Below are positions 44,591 to 57,600 of a stretch of DNA of 64,000 bases, one piece after another (positions within the stretch are counted from its first letter, which is position 1; every line of letters begins with the position of its first letter). The position numbers and the translations under genes are program-made. The stretch comes from Ignelater luminosus (Eukaryota > Arthropoda > Insecta > Coleoptera > Elateridae): contig VTPC01004777.1 in the NCBI GenBank assembly GCA_011009095.1, positions 1 through 64,000 on the forward strand, read 5' to 3'. The notes under the pieces were generated by a model. It saw only the letters and a program-made list of their open reading frames with translations. It had not been told where the DNA came from and did no database searches.

Positions 44591-46845
44591 TATATTAGCT
44601 ATTGTTTGCTTATGTTTTAAAGACTTTTTTTTATTAATATAACTTTCATTTTATTGTCTCGTTTGTATTATGTTTATAAACATTTTTAGGCTTCAAATCT
44701 TCTTTAAATTTACGAAAAAATATTTATTTATGTTTATTTGTTGTAATATATTTTATTGAGTTATTTTATTATGTTGCTTAAATCTTGCTTACTTTTTTAT
44801 TCTTGTTTTACTTTTAATTTAAAGATTCTATTATGTTAAACTTGTCGAATTTGATTGAATTTGTCTAGATCTAGACAGAGATCATTTATTTACAACGTTG
44901 GTAATCTGCTTATCACTAAATATTTATCAATTAAACAAAAATTTGACATATTAACATAACCTTGATGAAGAATGACAGTTTTATATGGTAGGTGCACCAA
45001 AAACAGAGCAAGCTGTCATAGACGTTATATTATTAACGGTTTTTAATTTTGGTATTTTTAGTTTTATTTTTAATTGTGACTTTACTAATTTAATTACTTA
45101 ATTCAAAATCTGTGTATACTCTTCAATAGTATTTAAAGGTTAGTCTTCTGTCATTATATCTAGAAAAAATAAAACAAACGACTTAATTCAATTGTCGTTA
45201 ATTTATCAATGCTGTCAACATAATTCTAAGATTGATTGCCAACCTAACAAAAAAAATCAGAATTACACTTAATACATCAAACATAATTAAAATTCTCTTT
45301 TATTCTTAATAATAACAATAATAATAAGATTAAAAGCAAACAAAAACCAAGATTATAAATTGATACCACTCTGTTACTACTTTGAATGTTAATTATGCTG
45401 TTAATAAACTAACGTTTTACTTCTTTTATATACGCACTATTACAACTCCCCCATTCTTAAACCTATTTATCATACATAACGATAAATTACGAACTGCCAA
45501 AAATATAGTACCACATAATATTAATTTATACCATTGCATCTTACAACGTTTAATAACCTTATAACGATGATGATGTGTACCAATTACGTAATAACAAAAA
45601 AGTGAAATTCAAGTAGTAAAAAGAACAAGTTTTTTAATTGATTTTTTTTACTCATTTAGTTTTAAATATTAGTAGCATCCTCGATCCATTAATCCATCTA
45701 TTGCATACTAGTTATATTCAAAAAGCACGTTTTTAATCGCAGGTTAGTAGAGAGGTAATAGTAAAAGGTGGGTAAGAGTAATTCAGTTATTATAAGAGTG
45801 TGTTTCACCAACAACACACCTTATTATTTGACATTTAACTTTAAGCATTTAAATCGTTTCCTAATCTACATTACTTTTATTATAATTTATAAATGAACTT
45901 TTTAAAATTTTAACTGAAAGGATATTTCTTTTGCGTTTCTGAAATATTTTCGCTACCGCGACCAGTCACTTTTGTTTGGAACCAAGTCACCTAGTCACCT
46001 TATTATTGTAGGGAATTGTTTAAGTGTTCTTTATTGTTCTAAATCGATTGGCGAAAAAATCTAGAGCAAGCGTGAGTTGACTGAATGGTTTGTCGTTCAG
46101 AAACCTATTTGTTAACATTTCAGAGAATTGCACTTTATTGTGAATGATTGATTTGGGATGCAGTAAAAAAATAAAGATTGACAAGTTGACAGTCAAGGTT
46201 GCCTTTGGGTATAATCAGGGTCGCATTTATATTAAACTTGAAAATACTGAAGGCAACTATTTTATTTATGTGTTGAGAATTTTTTGTTTTGTCGGTTTCC
46301 TAAACTACCTCTTACTTGATCTTTTTTAGGAAAAATCACGTTTCTAAATTTGGAGTTGCTAGACCTTTACATTTCTGCTATTACCATTTACGATTTTTCG
46401 TTCAATATAATTGATAAACCAACTACTGTAAAAACCTTTTAATGCCCTACTTGCAACTTTTTGCTTTAGAGTTTGCTGAAAGTTCGACTCAACTATTTTT
46501 AAAGGTTTCATTGGTATGTGAAACAATAAGATTCTTTCACACGATAAGAATTTGCAAAATCAAACACCTACATATCAATCTTTACAATGCTTTTTTCTTT
46601 AAAATAGCAAATTTAATGGACTTACCCTAAGTTTAAAAACGTACTTTAACATATGTAAGTTGATTTAAGATTAAAAGACATAAATAGTTAAAAAAGCTTT
46701 CAGTTATTTTATTACATCTTCTTTTTTAAATTTGTGCAAACAGCTTTTCGACGCCCTTTATGATTTATTGTAAATTTAAGTTCCTAGACCCACAAGCACA
46801 ATGACTTCTTTCTTATCCTGAATTCAAATGCGAAAACAAAATTCA
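44591..46845. other. AT-rich spacer, nothing recognised
   Basis: No gene or transposon domain could be read. A short frame at 46144-46329 has no recognisable features. Confidence 0.4.
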
Positions 46846-46849
46846 AATT

Positions 46850-47540
46850 ACATACGTACATACATGTGTCGAGGTGCTTATGAACTGTTTCCATTCTTTT
46901 CTGTTTTTTGACATACTCTTAGCTGAGTTCCAGTTCTCGCCTTTCTCCTTCAGTTGTTTATTGACCACACTGTTCCACGTCCTTTGGGGTCTTTCTCTTT
47001 TGTTCTTTCCCATTGGTCGAGCCTCCCAGATTCTTTTCAACTGCATCTTCTCCTCCATTCTACAGGTGCCCAAACCACATCAGTTTTTTCTCTTCCAATA
47101 CTTCTCTTACTGACTTTACCCCGAGCTCTTTTCTTATACCCACATTTCTTTTTTTTTTCTATTTTTCTTGCTCCTAGAACTCGACGAAAGAATCTCATCT
47201 CTACCGCTTGTGATCTTTCCTGTTGCCTTCTATTCATTACCCAATTCTCTTCTCCATATAGTAGCACAGGCAAATATATTGTTCTGTATATCACCAGGTT
47301 TGTTTTCCTTGTGGTTAAGAAATTTCTTGAGGTCGATGAAGCATACATATATTTCTTGGTTTTTGGCTAACTTCTTCTTTCTGTTTCTGTTACTTCGTTT
47401 GTTATTTCGTTCATCATTGCCATCATACTATTTAGCTTCTCGTTTTCTGCTTAGCTCTCTTAGTCGGTGTGCTATTTACCTTGTTACCTGTTTTCTCTTG
47501 CCTTCCTCCGATGCATAATCATCACTATCCGATAACTTTT
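46850..47540 (-). mobile_element. Non-LTR retrotransposon C-terminal relic
   Basis: The - strand frames read VCFIDLK (about 47345), then TNLVIYRTIYLPVLLYGEENW (47300) and QAVEMRFFRRVLG (47200). They end with EEKMQLKRIWEARPMGKNKR and KNRKEWKQFI (about 47040-46880). This is the thumb and C-terminal tail of a non-LTR reverse transcriptase with an internal deletion between the FIDLK motif and the thumb. It is a different family from the relic at 44 kb. Confidence 0.68.
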
Positions 47541-47979
47541 CACTAGGTTGACTCATTCTTTGGTGCTACAACCCTTGCACTTTTATTAAGAGCTTATTCT
47601 CCTGTACAATCACTTTGTGTGCACACCTCGTATACTGTTTACTTTTCCACAACCGTACAGACGGTCTTTCTCTTTCAACTTATCTCTCTCGTACACTGGT
47701 GCTTATCGCGTCACATTCGCGTTTTTTCTGCCATTCAATACAGGCAGTCCCCCGTTCTTTTTGTATATTTTACGCTTAATCCCCCCAACTCGTGTTAACT
47801 ACTAAAAAATTATTTTTGATCTACCTTTACTGTTTTTGGCAAATGCCATGCAATTTATTCTCTTGTAACAGAATGCACTAGCAGAGACCCGTTAGAGAAC
47901 ACAAGCAAGTTGAGTTCGTGTTAAAAAAGTTTATAAAGGGCATAACTTTACTAGGCTACACGTTTTCGGTTTCAGATTT
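47541..47979. other. Spacer, nothing recognised
   Basis: Pyrimidine-rich on the + strand at the left, no domain seen. Confidence 0.3.
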
Positions 47980-48760
47980 CTTAAGAAGGTTAATGAAAGT
48001 TTGACCCATCTGTAGACAAAGGTGATCTCAACGAAGAGACTAATGTAATGCGACAAGAGAAGAAACGGATAAATAACTTTCTAAGGAATAATGAAGATAT
48101 CTTTCAACAAGGAAGACAGCCCACAGAGTTTCTCGAATACTAGAGACCACGCGTCTCCATTTCGTCTCTCGCAGCTTGAGAGATTTTCTCGAAAACCAAG
48201 TAAAGAAAATGTTGACGGATAACGTCATCGAAGAATGTGAGAGTCCTTGAGGATTTTGATAAAAGTCTAAGACTATGTGTTGATTATCGCAAGCTGAACG
48301 CAATAACGAAAACACTCCGCGTTTATGTCAACTTTGGACCTTTGCTCTGGATACTGGCAAGTGCGTATAAAAAAAGAGAACAGAGATAAATGTCTTTTGT
48401 GTGCCCGCCGAGTACATCTAGATTTCTAAAAATGGCCATCGGTCTTAGAAACGCTAGTTTTACATTCCAGTGATTAGTAGATAGAGTTACGACAAGCTGA
48501 CCTTATTAAACTGTGTACGCTGCGCACTGATGCAGAGTGAAGAACCTGAAAAAAGCCCTGTGGAGTACGCGAGCAGATTGCTTATTCCGGTGGGAATTCA
48601 TTCTCTGTGATTGACCACAGAGAAGAAGCTCTAGCAGCGGTGTGGAGCGTAAAGTAATTCAGCGGATATATCGAAGGATCACCCTAAGCACGGACTACCA
48701 ACTGAAGGCACCAACAGGTTGTCTGACGCGGTAGGCTTTGCTTTTCTAGCCTTTTAACGT
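47980..48760 (+). mobile_element. Gypsy pol relic: reverse transcriptase and RNase H
   Basis: The + strand pieces read NNEDIFQQGRQPTEF (48080), MLTDNVIEECES (48215), LRLCVDYRKLNAITK (48270), STLDL with GYWQV (48330), then EKSPVEYASRLL (about 48555) and an EEALAAVWSVK-like stretch. This is the order of Ty3/gypsy RT followed by RNase H. Deletions remove the WSSP and YADD regions. The integrase tail of probably the same copy continues at 49140-49830. Confidence 0.7.
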
Positions 48761-49139
48761 GAAGATAACGTATACTCCTAGAAAAGAAGAGATAAACTAG
48801 GTTAGCGTATGGATCAAGGAGCTGAGAAAGATAACTGACGTTTTCGAGAAGGGGACAGAGAGAGGATACGCTATGCTGCGTCAGTAGTAGAGAACCCAGT
48901 AACTTGACTCCCGTCAGGGCCACCAAGTTTGAGGTCATATCTGTTGGTCTGTTCGAACCTTTACCGGCTATGATAGAAGAAACGGCCTCTGGATGAATCG
49001 AACTGCTTGTATTGAGTGAAAGTGATGACTGAAAAAATAATAACTAGATGTGGTACACAGGGGAAAATAATTAATTAGCGATAACGATGTGTAGTTCATC
49101 CGTACTGTGCTACTGCCTGAACGTTAAGCAAGGATTAAC
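48761..49139. other. Decayed gypsy interior, no readable domain
   Basis: Lies between the RNase H and integrase remnants of the gypsy relic and is presumed to be the eroded region between them. Confidence 0.35.
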
Positions 49140-49830
49140 TTTTTTGTATTATCAAAGACTCAACTCGTGATGTTAGTGGATTCAGATCATAGCGAATGGG
49201 ATCAGCACATCGCGATCATTAGATTCGCAATAAAACTACGATTTGTAAGTCTGTAGGTTAATAAAGGTACTTCCTTAAGTTTTTGATTTTATTTAACTTT
49301 CTCTACCGATTTCGTTCTAGGAACATCATCAGGAGAAAAAAACCGGTTGAGAAAATTAAATAAAATCAGGAACTTAAGGAAGTACCTTTATTAACCTACC
49401 CAATACATCGCTTAAGCTATGGATCTCCAATACATCTGTAATTTTGTTTAGCGAGATTTAAGAGGAGTAATCGAAGTCAATTTTTTGTTCCTGAGATGGT
49501 TCACAAATATATTGTGCGACGCGCGCTAGAAATCGAATGGAAAGCGCGAGACACAAGGAATAGTCGTGTTAATATAAAGACACGTTTTAAGCAATAGCAA
49601 GAAGCACGTGTCAACGAAGTTAAGCCGAAACGGGATGGCTCTTATGTAATTATACAACGCTCGAGTAAAACTAGTATGCTGTTCGGTACGGAAATGGAGA
49701 ACATGCAGTAAAGTACCATGCGAATAACATTAAACGTTAAGTTCCTAGAGCAGAAGAAGCAGCACCGTCAGCGGTAATTTCCGAAGAGAAAAAGAGTCCA
49801 CGAAAGTGATTTCCTGGCTACTAGTATCGG
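49140..49830 (+). mobile_element. Gypsy integrase end, split by a small hairpin element
   Basis: The + strand frame near 49160-49245 reads DSDHSEWDQHIAIIRFAIK, the end of a gypsy integrase core. After the hairpin element (49254-49398) a C-terminal segment (RFKQ...EARVNEVKPKRDGSYVII at about 49590-49660) follows. Both carry stops. Confidence 0.6.
49254..49398. mobile_element. Hairpin MITE-like element
   Basis: A 145-bp sequence made of two long inverted arms (left from TAGGTTAATAAAGGTACTTC; right ending at 49398) of about 55 bp with few mismatches around a loop of about 35 bp. It interrupts gypsy integrase sequence. It has no coding capacity, so it is a candidate non-autonomous foldback element. 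Confidence 0.7.
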
Positions 49831-49854
49831 GTGGGATTTACATAATAATTGATG

Positions 49855-51020
49855 AATCGAAAGTTTATTATCATTAAAAAAACGATAAACGGATTATCTC
49901 TATTAATCGATTATTTCGAGTATTTCGATCATTTCAATCATTTTCATCGTTCGATCATTTCGATCCTTTCCATGATTTCGATTATTTTGATTATTTCTAT
50001 CATTTTGATTATTTCGAACATCTCCATCTTTCAATCATTTGAGTCAATTTCATGATTTCGATTATTNNNNNNNNNNNNNNNNNNNNNNNNNNNNNNNNNN
50101 NNNNNNNNNNNNNNNNNNNNNNNNNNNNNNNNNNNNNNNNNNNNNNATCTCCATCTTTCAATCATTTGAGTCAATTTCATGATTTCGATTATTTTGATTA
50201 TTTCCATCATTTCGATTATTTCGCACATCCCCATTTTTCAATCATTTGAGTCATTTTCATGATTTCGAGTATTTTGCTTCTTTCCATTATTTCGATTATT
50301 TTTATTGATTTCGATTATTTTCATTATTTCCATCATTTCGATCATTTTGATTATTATGAATATTTTGATTATTTTGATCATTTCCATGATTTCGATTATT
50401 CTGAGTATTTTGATCATTTCCATCTTGTCATTATTTCGATTATTTCTATTATTTCGAATATTTGGATTCTTCGATTGTTTTCATTGTCTCGACTATTTTG
50501 ATTGTTTTGATTATTTCGATAATTTCGAGTATTTCAATCATTTCGATAATTTTTAACATTTACATCATTTCCATGACTTCGATTATTTTGAGTGTTTCGA
50601 TCATTTCTATTATTTCGAATATTAGGATTATTTCAATTGTTTTCATTGTCTCACTGTTTTGATTGTTTTGATTATTTCTATTATTTCGATCATTTCGATT
50701 ATTTCGAGTATTTCTTCATTCCGATCATTTTTATCATTTCGATCTTTTCCATGATTTCGATTGTTTTAATTATCTCTATCATTTCGATTATTTCAAACAT
50801 TTCGATCATTTCCATGATTTCTATTCTTACTCATTATTTAGATTATTATGAATATTTGGATTATTTCGATTGTTTCGGTCATTTCGATCGTTTCCATTAT
50901 TTTGAATATTTCGATTATTTCGAGTATGTTAATCATTTTAATTATTTATAACTTCGTATAATAGATTAATCGTAATAATTGATTAATCATATAATTTTTT
51001 GTAATCGATTATCGATTATT
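49855..51020. repeat. AT-rich nonamer array, copy 2, with assembly gap
   Basis: The largest ATTATTTCG-type array, about 1.1 kb. Its right edge (TTTTTTGTAATCGATTATCG, then AACCGCCCAGTCCTA at about 51030) matches 60695-60745. A longer unit of about 78 bp (ATCTCCATCTTTCAATCATT start) recurs at 50020, 50147 and about 50225. Confidence 0.88.
50067..50146. other. Assembly gap (80 N)
   Basis: A run of undetermined bases inside the AT-rich array, flanked by identical 47-bp sequences at 50020-50066 and 50147-50193. Its true length is unknown. Confidence 0.97.
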
Positions 51021-51059
51021 CCAATTGATAACCGCCCAGTCCTATTCCCGGCTCGTGAA

Positions 51060-52740
51060 TTACGTCAGAAAGGGGTGGTTTAAAAGACGTTTACTTTGGA
51101 TCCCGTTAGTCAACATCAGAGGGGTAGATAATAGAAGACACCTCAGAAGCCAACAGTCATCGATAGCAAATTCCAAGCGTGCGGTCGTCTCTTCACAGTA
51201 CTTTTATTTAGTTTTTCTTATCATTATTTGTTTCAGTCTTACGTTCTTCGTACCTTACATACTCATTTTATATTTTTATATTTGTATTGTAATAAATAGG
51301 TATAGCCAGACACAATGTTTACTTGTTTTACAACAACGGTTGACATTTTTGACAATCTGAGGTTATATTTTTAAGATCCCAAAGAAACAAAAAAACCTAA
51401 ACTGCCACTTTTTTACATCAAAAGTCGAAAACAAAAGAAGTTAGCTCAAATCATCTTTTAAATTATTAATCAGCATAAAATTTAACAAAAGCATTAACAT
51501 TTCCTCATACTTAAGTTCGAGTTTGAATCATCTTGTGCAGAATACGACCTAAAAAGCCCAATTTAAATTTGATTATGATTAAATCTAGTAAGCATCATTT
51601 TTACTTGTTTTTTGATGTTCATAACCTTTGCTTCAACTTTTTAACAAAAGATAAATTGCACTGTTATTTGTCTTATGTTTCAAATGTTAAGAATCGTGGA
51701 ATTCATAATTCTTATTGCAAGCTTAAAAATAAGTATGCCGCCGCCTACACATCATCTTTCAAAGTCAAACTATTTAAAATTTTACTTTTATATTTTATTT
51801 TCTTTATGAATGAATCATAAACAAAAAATCAAAAATAAACAATGTTAAATTAAATCTTCAAATTAAAAAAGAAGAAACAAACGTTAAACGATCCACTTTA
51901 TCTCTTCCTCGATAATAAATTAGCTTGAATCCGGTTCTGTGCATGAATGAAGCGTGAAGAGTTACCCACGATTAAATATTTAAATAATATTCATATTCAT
52001 CATAAATCGTGGCGTATTAACGTTTAGAAATTAATGCATGTAAAACAGCTAATAAGAACACATTAAAGGTCAAAATGGTACCACGCTGTTTGATGTTCCA
52101 GTATTTATATATTCTATAGGTATACAATTTATAATAATTGTTATTTAGCAACATTGTATTCTATTAATGTAATTTATAAATTAATTGCCTAAGGATTAGG
52201 TTTTTTCTTAACTCTCTTTCTTGCATAGTTATGTAATTATTATCGGTGGCTTTTTTACTTTAACAATAGATATTAAATCATTAAAAGGATTCTCACTGAC
52301 GTAATGAGTGCATGACGTTGACAGTGAGTTTGCAAATTGATTGCAATCTAATCAAAAATCGATCTCGATACAGAGGCGGACAAAAATAAGGAGAATTAAT
52401 TACAGCGTTATTACCATTAGTTGCATAATAGTTACAAAATAAATTTTTGCTTTGGCACAAATAGATATTTTCTTAACCTTGACGGTCGACATTAAAGAAA
52501 TGCTTTTCTTAAGACTTACTCAACTTTTTAGTAATGGAAAATAATTAATAAACTAAACTTCGTTAATGTCAGGTTTGAAAAGATTTATACCTGTATTATT
52601 CTTAATAACAACGAAAAATTGTGCGTCTAAAATTCATAAAATTGTAAAACTGCAAATAAAATTTGGAAACTTACAGATGAGGATCTTCAATATTATATTA
52701 CATATGTGGAAATTATTAAAAAAATGTTGAGAATTCAGAA
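51060..52740. other. AT-rich spacer, nothing recognised
   Basis: No domain or repeat family could be supported in this stretch. Confidence 0.35.
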
Positions 52741-52744
52741 AAAA

Positions 52745-52830
52745 CGCGGGAAATCTACTCTAAACACTCGAAGACGCTAAATAACCAACAGATCATTAGT
52801 TCGAAATTAGATAAAGTATGGGAGAACGGA
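52745..52830 (+). repeat. 3' tail of a non-LTR retrotransposon, solo copy
   Basis: GGGAAATCTACTCTAAACAC followed by AATAACCAACAGATCATT matches the tail at 57525-57595 and the solo copy at 35.7 kb. A 5'-truncated insertion is inferred. Confidence 0.55.
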
Positions 52831-53149
52831 GCCAAAATGTATTATCTTGTGGACCTGAAGAACTCCATCCGTTTTAGTCTGAACCGTATGTGCTCAGTGT
52901 CATTCGATTGATAATAGCTTCAAGCACGATAAAATCAAGATGGTTCAGCTGATAACCGTCATTAACATTTAACTCAACGTTCTTTCGCGTTCCAACGAAT
53001 AAAATCAAGATAGTGTCTCTCATTTTAACGTTCCTTAGCCGGTCTTTTACGTCAGGTATAGTGATTAAGGCTTTTCCACTCAAACATCTAAACTGAAACG
53101 ATCAATCAATAGCAAATCTTCCACTTGCTTTCTGACTTTAACGCCAGTC

Positions 53150-53780
53150 ATATGGCCTTTAGGGATACGCACACGAATCTGAAGGGAAGATTCTTGTCTT
53201 ATTGCCTTTTACGGCTCGTTCTTTTCTGCATTCCTAACACCAGTCCCACTCTAACAAAGAATCATCGATCGTCCACAACAAAGTTTTTTTGATTCGCCGC
53301 CGTCACCGGATACAAGTTGATTGCAAGGATGTATCCTTGCTTTTGTTTATCTTCAATTGCCACGACTTCAAAATAGATCCGTCACGCTCGCACAATTCGC
53401 CGATGATACCGCGCTTTGAGCACCGTTTGAATCCTGGTTTCAGCGAGAGAAGATCAGAGCCAATCTCATTGAGACCCAGGTGATCTTTTTTAAATATCCG
53501 AACCTGTGTACAAAACCGAGCCTCTCGGACAACAACATTCAACATTGTCTCCCACCGTCGTGTACTTGGGCATTACGTCTTTAAAAAACCCTTTCTTGGA
53601 AGCAAGCAGACAGCGATGCTGTCGGTTTTGTACGGCAACATCCGAAACAAAGCTTTGCCCGTCCCATCTTGGATTATCGTTTTACCTGCTTCGGGGCTAC
53701 TTGCCGCTACTCGTGAAGGAGGTTAGTTTGACTGGATAGCTTCCACCCCTCCGGGGAGGTTTACGAACTAGCTTGAATAT
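53150..53780 (+). mobile_element. Jockey-like reverse transcriptase relic
   Basis: The + strand frames read TLAQFADDTALCAPFESW (about 53390-53440), QREKIRANLIETQVIFF (about 53445-53490) and an LDYRFTCFGATCRYS-like stretch (about 53675-53715). This is the order of motif C, the following helix and the thumb in jockey/R1-type elements. Less AT-rich than its surroundings. Frames shift several times. Confidence 0.6.
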
Positions 53781-54920
53781 CTGCGGTAGACGCCAGATTC
53801 GACTCCCCGCGTGGTGGCTTCGTAAAGAGGACTATCGAGCAAAACCGTATCGTCGCTCTCGACACTCGGTCCCATTCCCAGGAAACTCCAGAAGAAGTCA
53901 TCTTCCTTGCTTAAGCTCCGAAGCTCACTGACGACCTCTAGAATACCATAGAGAGTACATTTTTGACTACCAGATAACGCAATACGGCACCCCATGGTCG
54001 GGACACCCAATCACAAAACCTTCCTAATTTTCCAATCATCTACATCTCCTCTTTCCCGCCACAACTTTGGTTTTTGTTTCAGGTTCTATCAAAACTCCGG
54101 AGGCTAACGACATAACAGCGGCCGAGTACACACGAGTGCCAGCCGTGGTGGGTTGCGGTACACTCGTAGTATGACGGTGAAACCGACGGAGAACTGGGAC
54201 CGGATTGACGACGGAGCCAACCCGCTGAACCCCCATACTACCCTCCGGAGAGTTTAGTCGAAAGTTTGCTATCAAACTAATTTCATGCTATCCTTGACCG
54301 TGTGTAGCGTTCGTCTTCCAAATTACTAAATTCCATTCTGGATGAAACGGCACATGGCTACAGTGGTCTCTGGAGCAATCATGATTTGACCTGTTGATAA
54401 GAGCTCATCTCTGGTGATCAAAAACACATTTGACTAAAACATGACTACTGTCACTGAAATATCTTCTAAAGTGTTGGATAACATTGAAGCAACGATGAAA
54501 GAGATTAACAGCACCAAACAATCAAAAGCTTGGTTTACTAAAGTATGGAAAACTATTATCTTAATGAAAGTTTTAAGAAAAAAGGTTTAAGTAGTTATAG
54601 GCGAGGAACGTCATTTAAAAGCTCATTAAAAGTAATAATAATAATAATAATAATAATAATTCCAGTAATATTCTCTATTGCTAAAAATAATCCCCTTGTA
54701 GGGCTTTCTGTTATGATGAAGTCGACAAAAACAGGAGAGAAGTGACAGATTGCACTGGGAAGAGGTGCAGTCGCCCTTCCAAACTTCAACATCGATGGGG
54801 AGACTAACTTTAAAGATCGATGGTAGAAACATGCACAAGACGACCTGATGGAACAGTTAGCTGACTTTCAGTTCAAGTTGCTAGTGAACGATATGTTTTG
54901 AAATTAAGTGTTATTTAATG
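53781..54920. other. Mixed region with an (AAT)n tract
   Basis: Moderate GC at the left, no domain recognised. A 49-codon + strand frame starts at ATG 54441 (MTTVTEISSKVLDNIEATMK) and is unidentified. An (AAT)n microsatellite occupies about 54632-54660. Confidence 0.4.
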
Positions 54921-54924
54921 TCTA

Positions 54925-57600
54925 GAAGAAGTTGAACGGCGGTATTCGTGCCGAACGTACGCGTTTGATTTCTCACCAACATTAAACTGGAAATTCGGGC
55001 GGTGTTGCGACAAATTCAAGGCGGAGAGTGTTCGAAGAATAAGCGGATACGAAGTTACCGGAGTGGAATTAAAAATCGAAGTGAGAAGTGCACGGAAAAC
55101 TATTAATAAAAACAAAAGTGGTGTAAGTGCAAATAGGAAGATTAGAAGATAAGAGTGTAAACAATGATACGATAGCGGACAGGGCGCAAAGGAAAGTAGG
55201 CAACCAAACTTGCACAGAGGTGTAGAAAGGATAGAATAAGATCAAAGCGCGACAATAACCACAGCAGGGATGTCCGGTATGGAAAAAGTGGAAAAATTGT
55301 TCCAAGGAATCCGAACTTACCAGAAGTCGGTTAACGACAAATTAGATAAATTAATCGAGGAAATGCAGGCAATTACAGCAGAAAATACAGCGATAAAAAT
55401 TCAACTGTCGGAGCAGGAAAAAAAGAATAAACTTTCTGGAAAGAGAAGTAAGAAAGAAAAGTCTGATAATAAAACGTGTCGCTGAGGAGAACAACGAAAG
55501 CGAGGTGCAAACAAGCAAGAAAATAGGGGAGATATTAAAAGGAATTGGGGTTGAAAGGAAGTACATGGAGGAACTGGAGGTGGCGAAAAGAATTAGAGGA
55601 AAGAGGGAGAACATGATGAGACCAATTATTATTAAAGGAATACAGGAAATGATTGGAGAGCTGATCTTCAAAAACACGAAGAACTTAAGAAATACGAACA
55701 TATTAATAGTAGAAGGAGAAGAGGAAAATAACATAACTAATACCAGCCAGAAACGCGCAATACAAAAGAAAATTACAAGAACGCACTGGAGAAAAAACTA
55801 ATAAGCGCAGATAGAAGAGGGATTAAGTATGACGATAAAAGCAAAGAACAAAGATGTGACACTGGGATGAAGAAGGGAGTAAAAGGGGAAAAGATGCAGA
55901 ATAAACGTGGAATCTTAAAAGCTTAAGTGAGAAGGAACAAGAAATAATTAATGAGTTTGAGAGATCAAAAATAATCCGATTAGGGATAACGGAGACAAAA
56001 AGAAAATCGAAAGAGACGCATTATGGAAAAGTGGAGAGAGTACTTAAAAGAAGGGAGAAGAAGAACAATCAGAAAAAACCTCTCAGAATACAGACGCTGT
56101 GAATGACGAAGATGATAATCAATAACAATGAAAGAATTAACAAAGAGCTTGCAGAAACTCAAAGTGGGTAAGGCGCCAAGACATGATGAAATAACAGCGA
56201 AAATGCTAAAATACATGGGAGACAAGGAAAAAAAATATTCCTACAACAAGAGATAACAAGATACCAGAAGACTGGGAAATTGCAGTAATACTACCAATCC
56301 ACCAGAAGGACGATATTAAGGTGTGCAATAATTACAGAGGTATCACGCTACTAAGCACAGCAAAGAAAGTATATAAAAGTATTCTGACGGAAAAGCTGAA
56401 GAACGAGACGAAAAGTGAACTAATGAAAGAACAGAATGGTTTCAGAACGGGCAGAGGAACAACGGATGCAGCATTTGTGATAAAACAACTAGTAGAAAGA
56501 ACAATAGACACAGGAGAAGAATTAAGCATGTGTTTTTTAGACATCAAGAAGGCGTTCGATTCAGTGGATGGAAGACTTATCTACAAAACGCTGGAAAAGA
56601 AACACGTCAGTAAAAAGCTCATTGATAACATTACAAGTCTATATAGATGTACAAAGAACTACGTGAGAACCAACAACAACAGATCAGAGACATTCGATAC
56701 CAAGGCAGGAACCTATATTTGTATATACTAATTATGGATGATATAGCCAAAATCTGCAAACAGAAAACCAGGAACACTTACTGGGGCTAGTATAATCTTG
56801 AGCGAATAGGAATCAACGAACTACTCTTCGCAGATGATATTGTGTCGATGGCAAAAAGCAAAGAAGATCAAGAGTGGAACTGGAAGATATGAAACGAAGA
56901 GCTAAAGAAAAAGAAATTTTATATCAACGCAGAGAAAACCAAAACAATAATAATAATAACGAGGACTAAAACACAAATAAAGCTATATTGGGAAAATGAA
57001 AAGATTGAACAACTCCCTCAGTTTAAATACTTGGAGATCATATTATCGGAAGATGAAAAGATAGAAGGAGAACTGGAGGAGGGAATGAAAGCTACAACTA
57101 AACTCTATTACCAACTGAATAAACACATAACCAACAGAAGAGAATTGTCAACAAATACTAAGATAAAAATACACAACGTTTTGTACACTCCCACCTTAAC
57201 ATATGGCTCGGAACTACGGAAACTGACAAAAGAACAGAGAAGAAGATTGCAGGCAAAGGAAATAAAGAACCTAAGAAGAATTGCGGGACCAAAACTGATA
57301 GACAAAGTAAGAAATGAGGAAATAAGAAAAAAATTGGTAGTAAAATTGATAGAACAAAAAATAAAAGAAAACGCATTACGCTGATTTTGACACTTAATGA
57401 GAATGGACCCAAGAAGGCGAACAAGGAGAATATGAAAAATGGGAAGACCAAAAAAAGGGGGAAGAGGCAGGCCACGACGAAAATGACTGAAGAGAACATG
57501 AAGAATTCAGAGAGAAAACGCAGGAAATCTACTGTAAACACTCATGGACATCAGATAACCAACAGATTGTCTTTGATTCAAAGAGTATCAGTTTAGTCAC
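54925..57600 (+). mobile_element. Non-LTR retrotransposon, internally deleted but with 5' and 3' regions
   Basis: A first frame (55270-55485) encodes a coiled-coil ORF1-like start (MSGMEKVEKLFQGIRTYQKS). A continuation at 55505-55801 is typical of ORF1 nucleic-acid-binding proteins. The reverse transcriptase follows at 56150-57384: NYRGITLLSTAKKVYKS, FLDIKKAFDSVDGRL, LLFADDIVSMA and YYQLNKHI...TPTLTYGSEL. A basic tail follows at 57387-57596. The endonuclease domain expected between ORF1 and RT is missing. The last 70 bp recur alone at 35.7 and 52.75 kb. Confidence 0.72.

Noticed and set aside
49849..50951. Long open frames rich in Asp-Tyr-Phe or Ile-Ile-Ser repeats
   Set aside because: They arise because the array period is 9, a multiple of three, so one unit reads as a repeated tripeptide in every frame. 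No start context, splice sites or domain.
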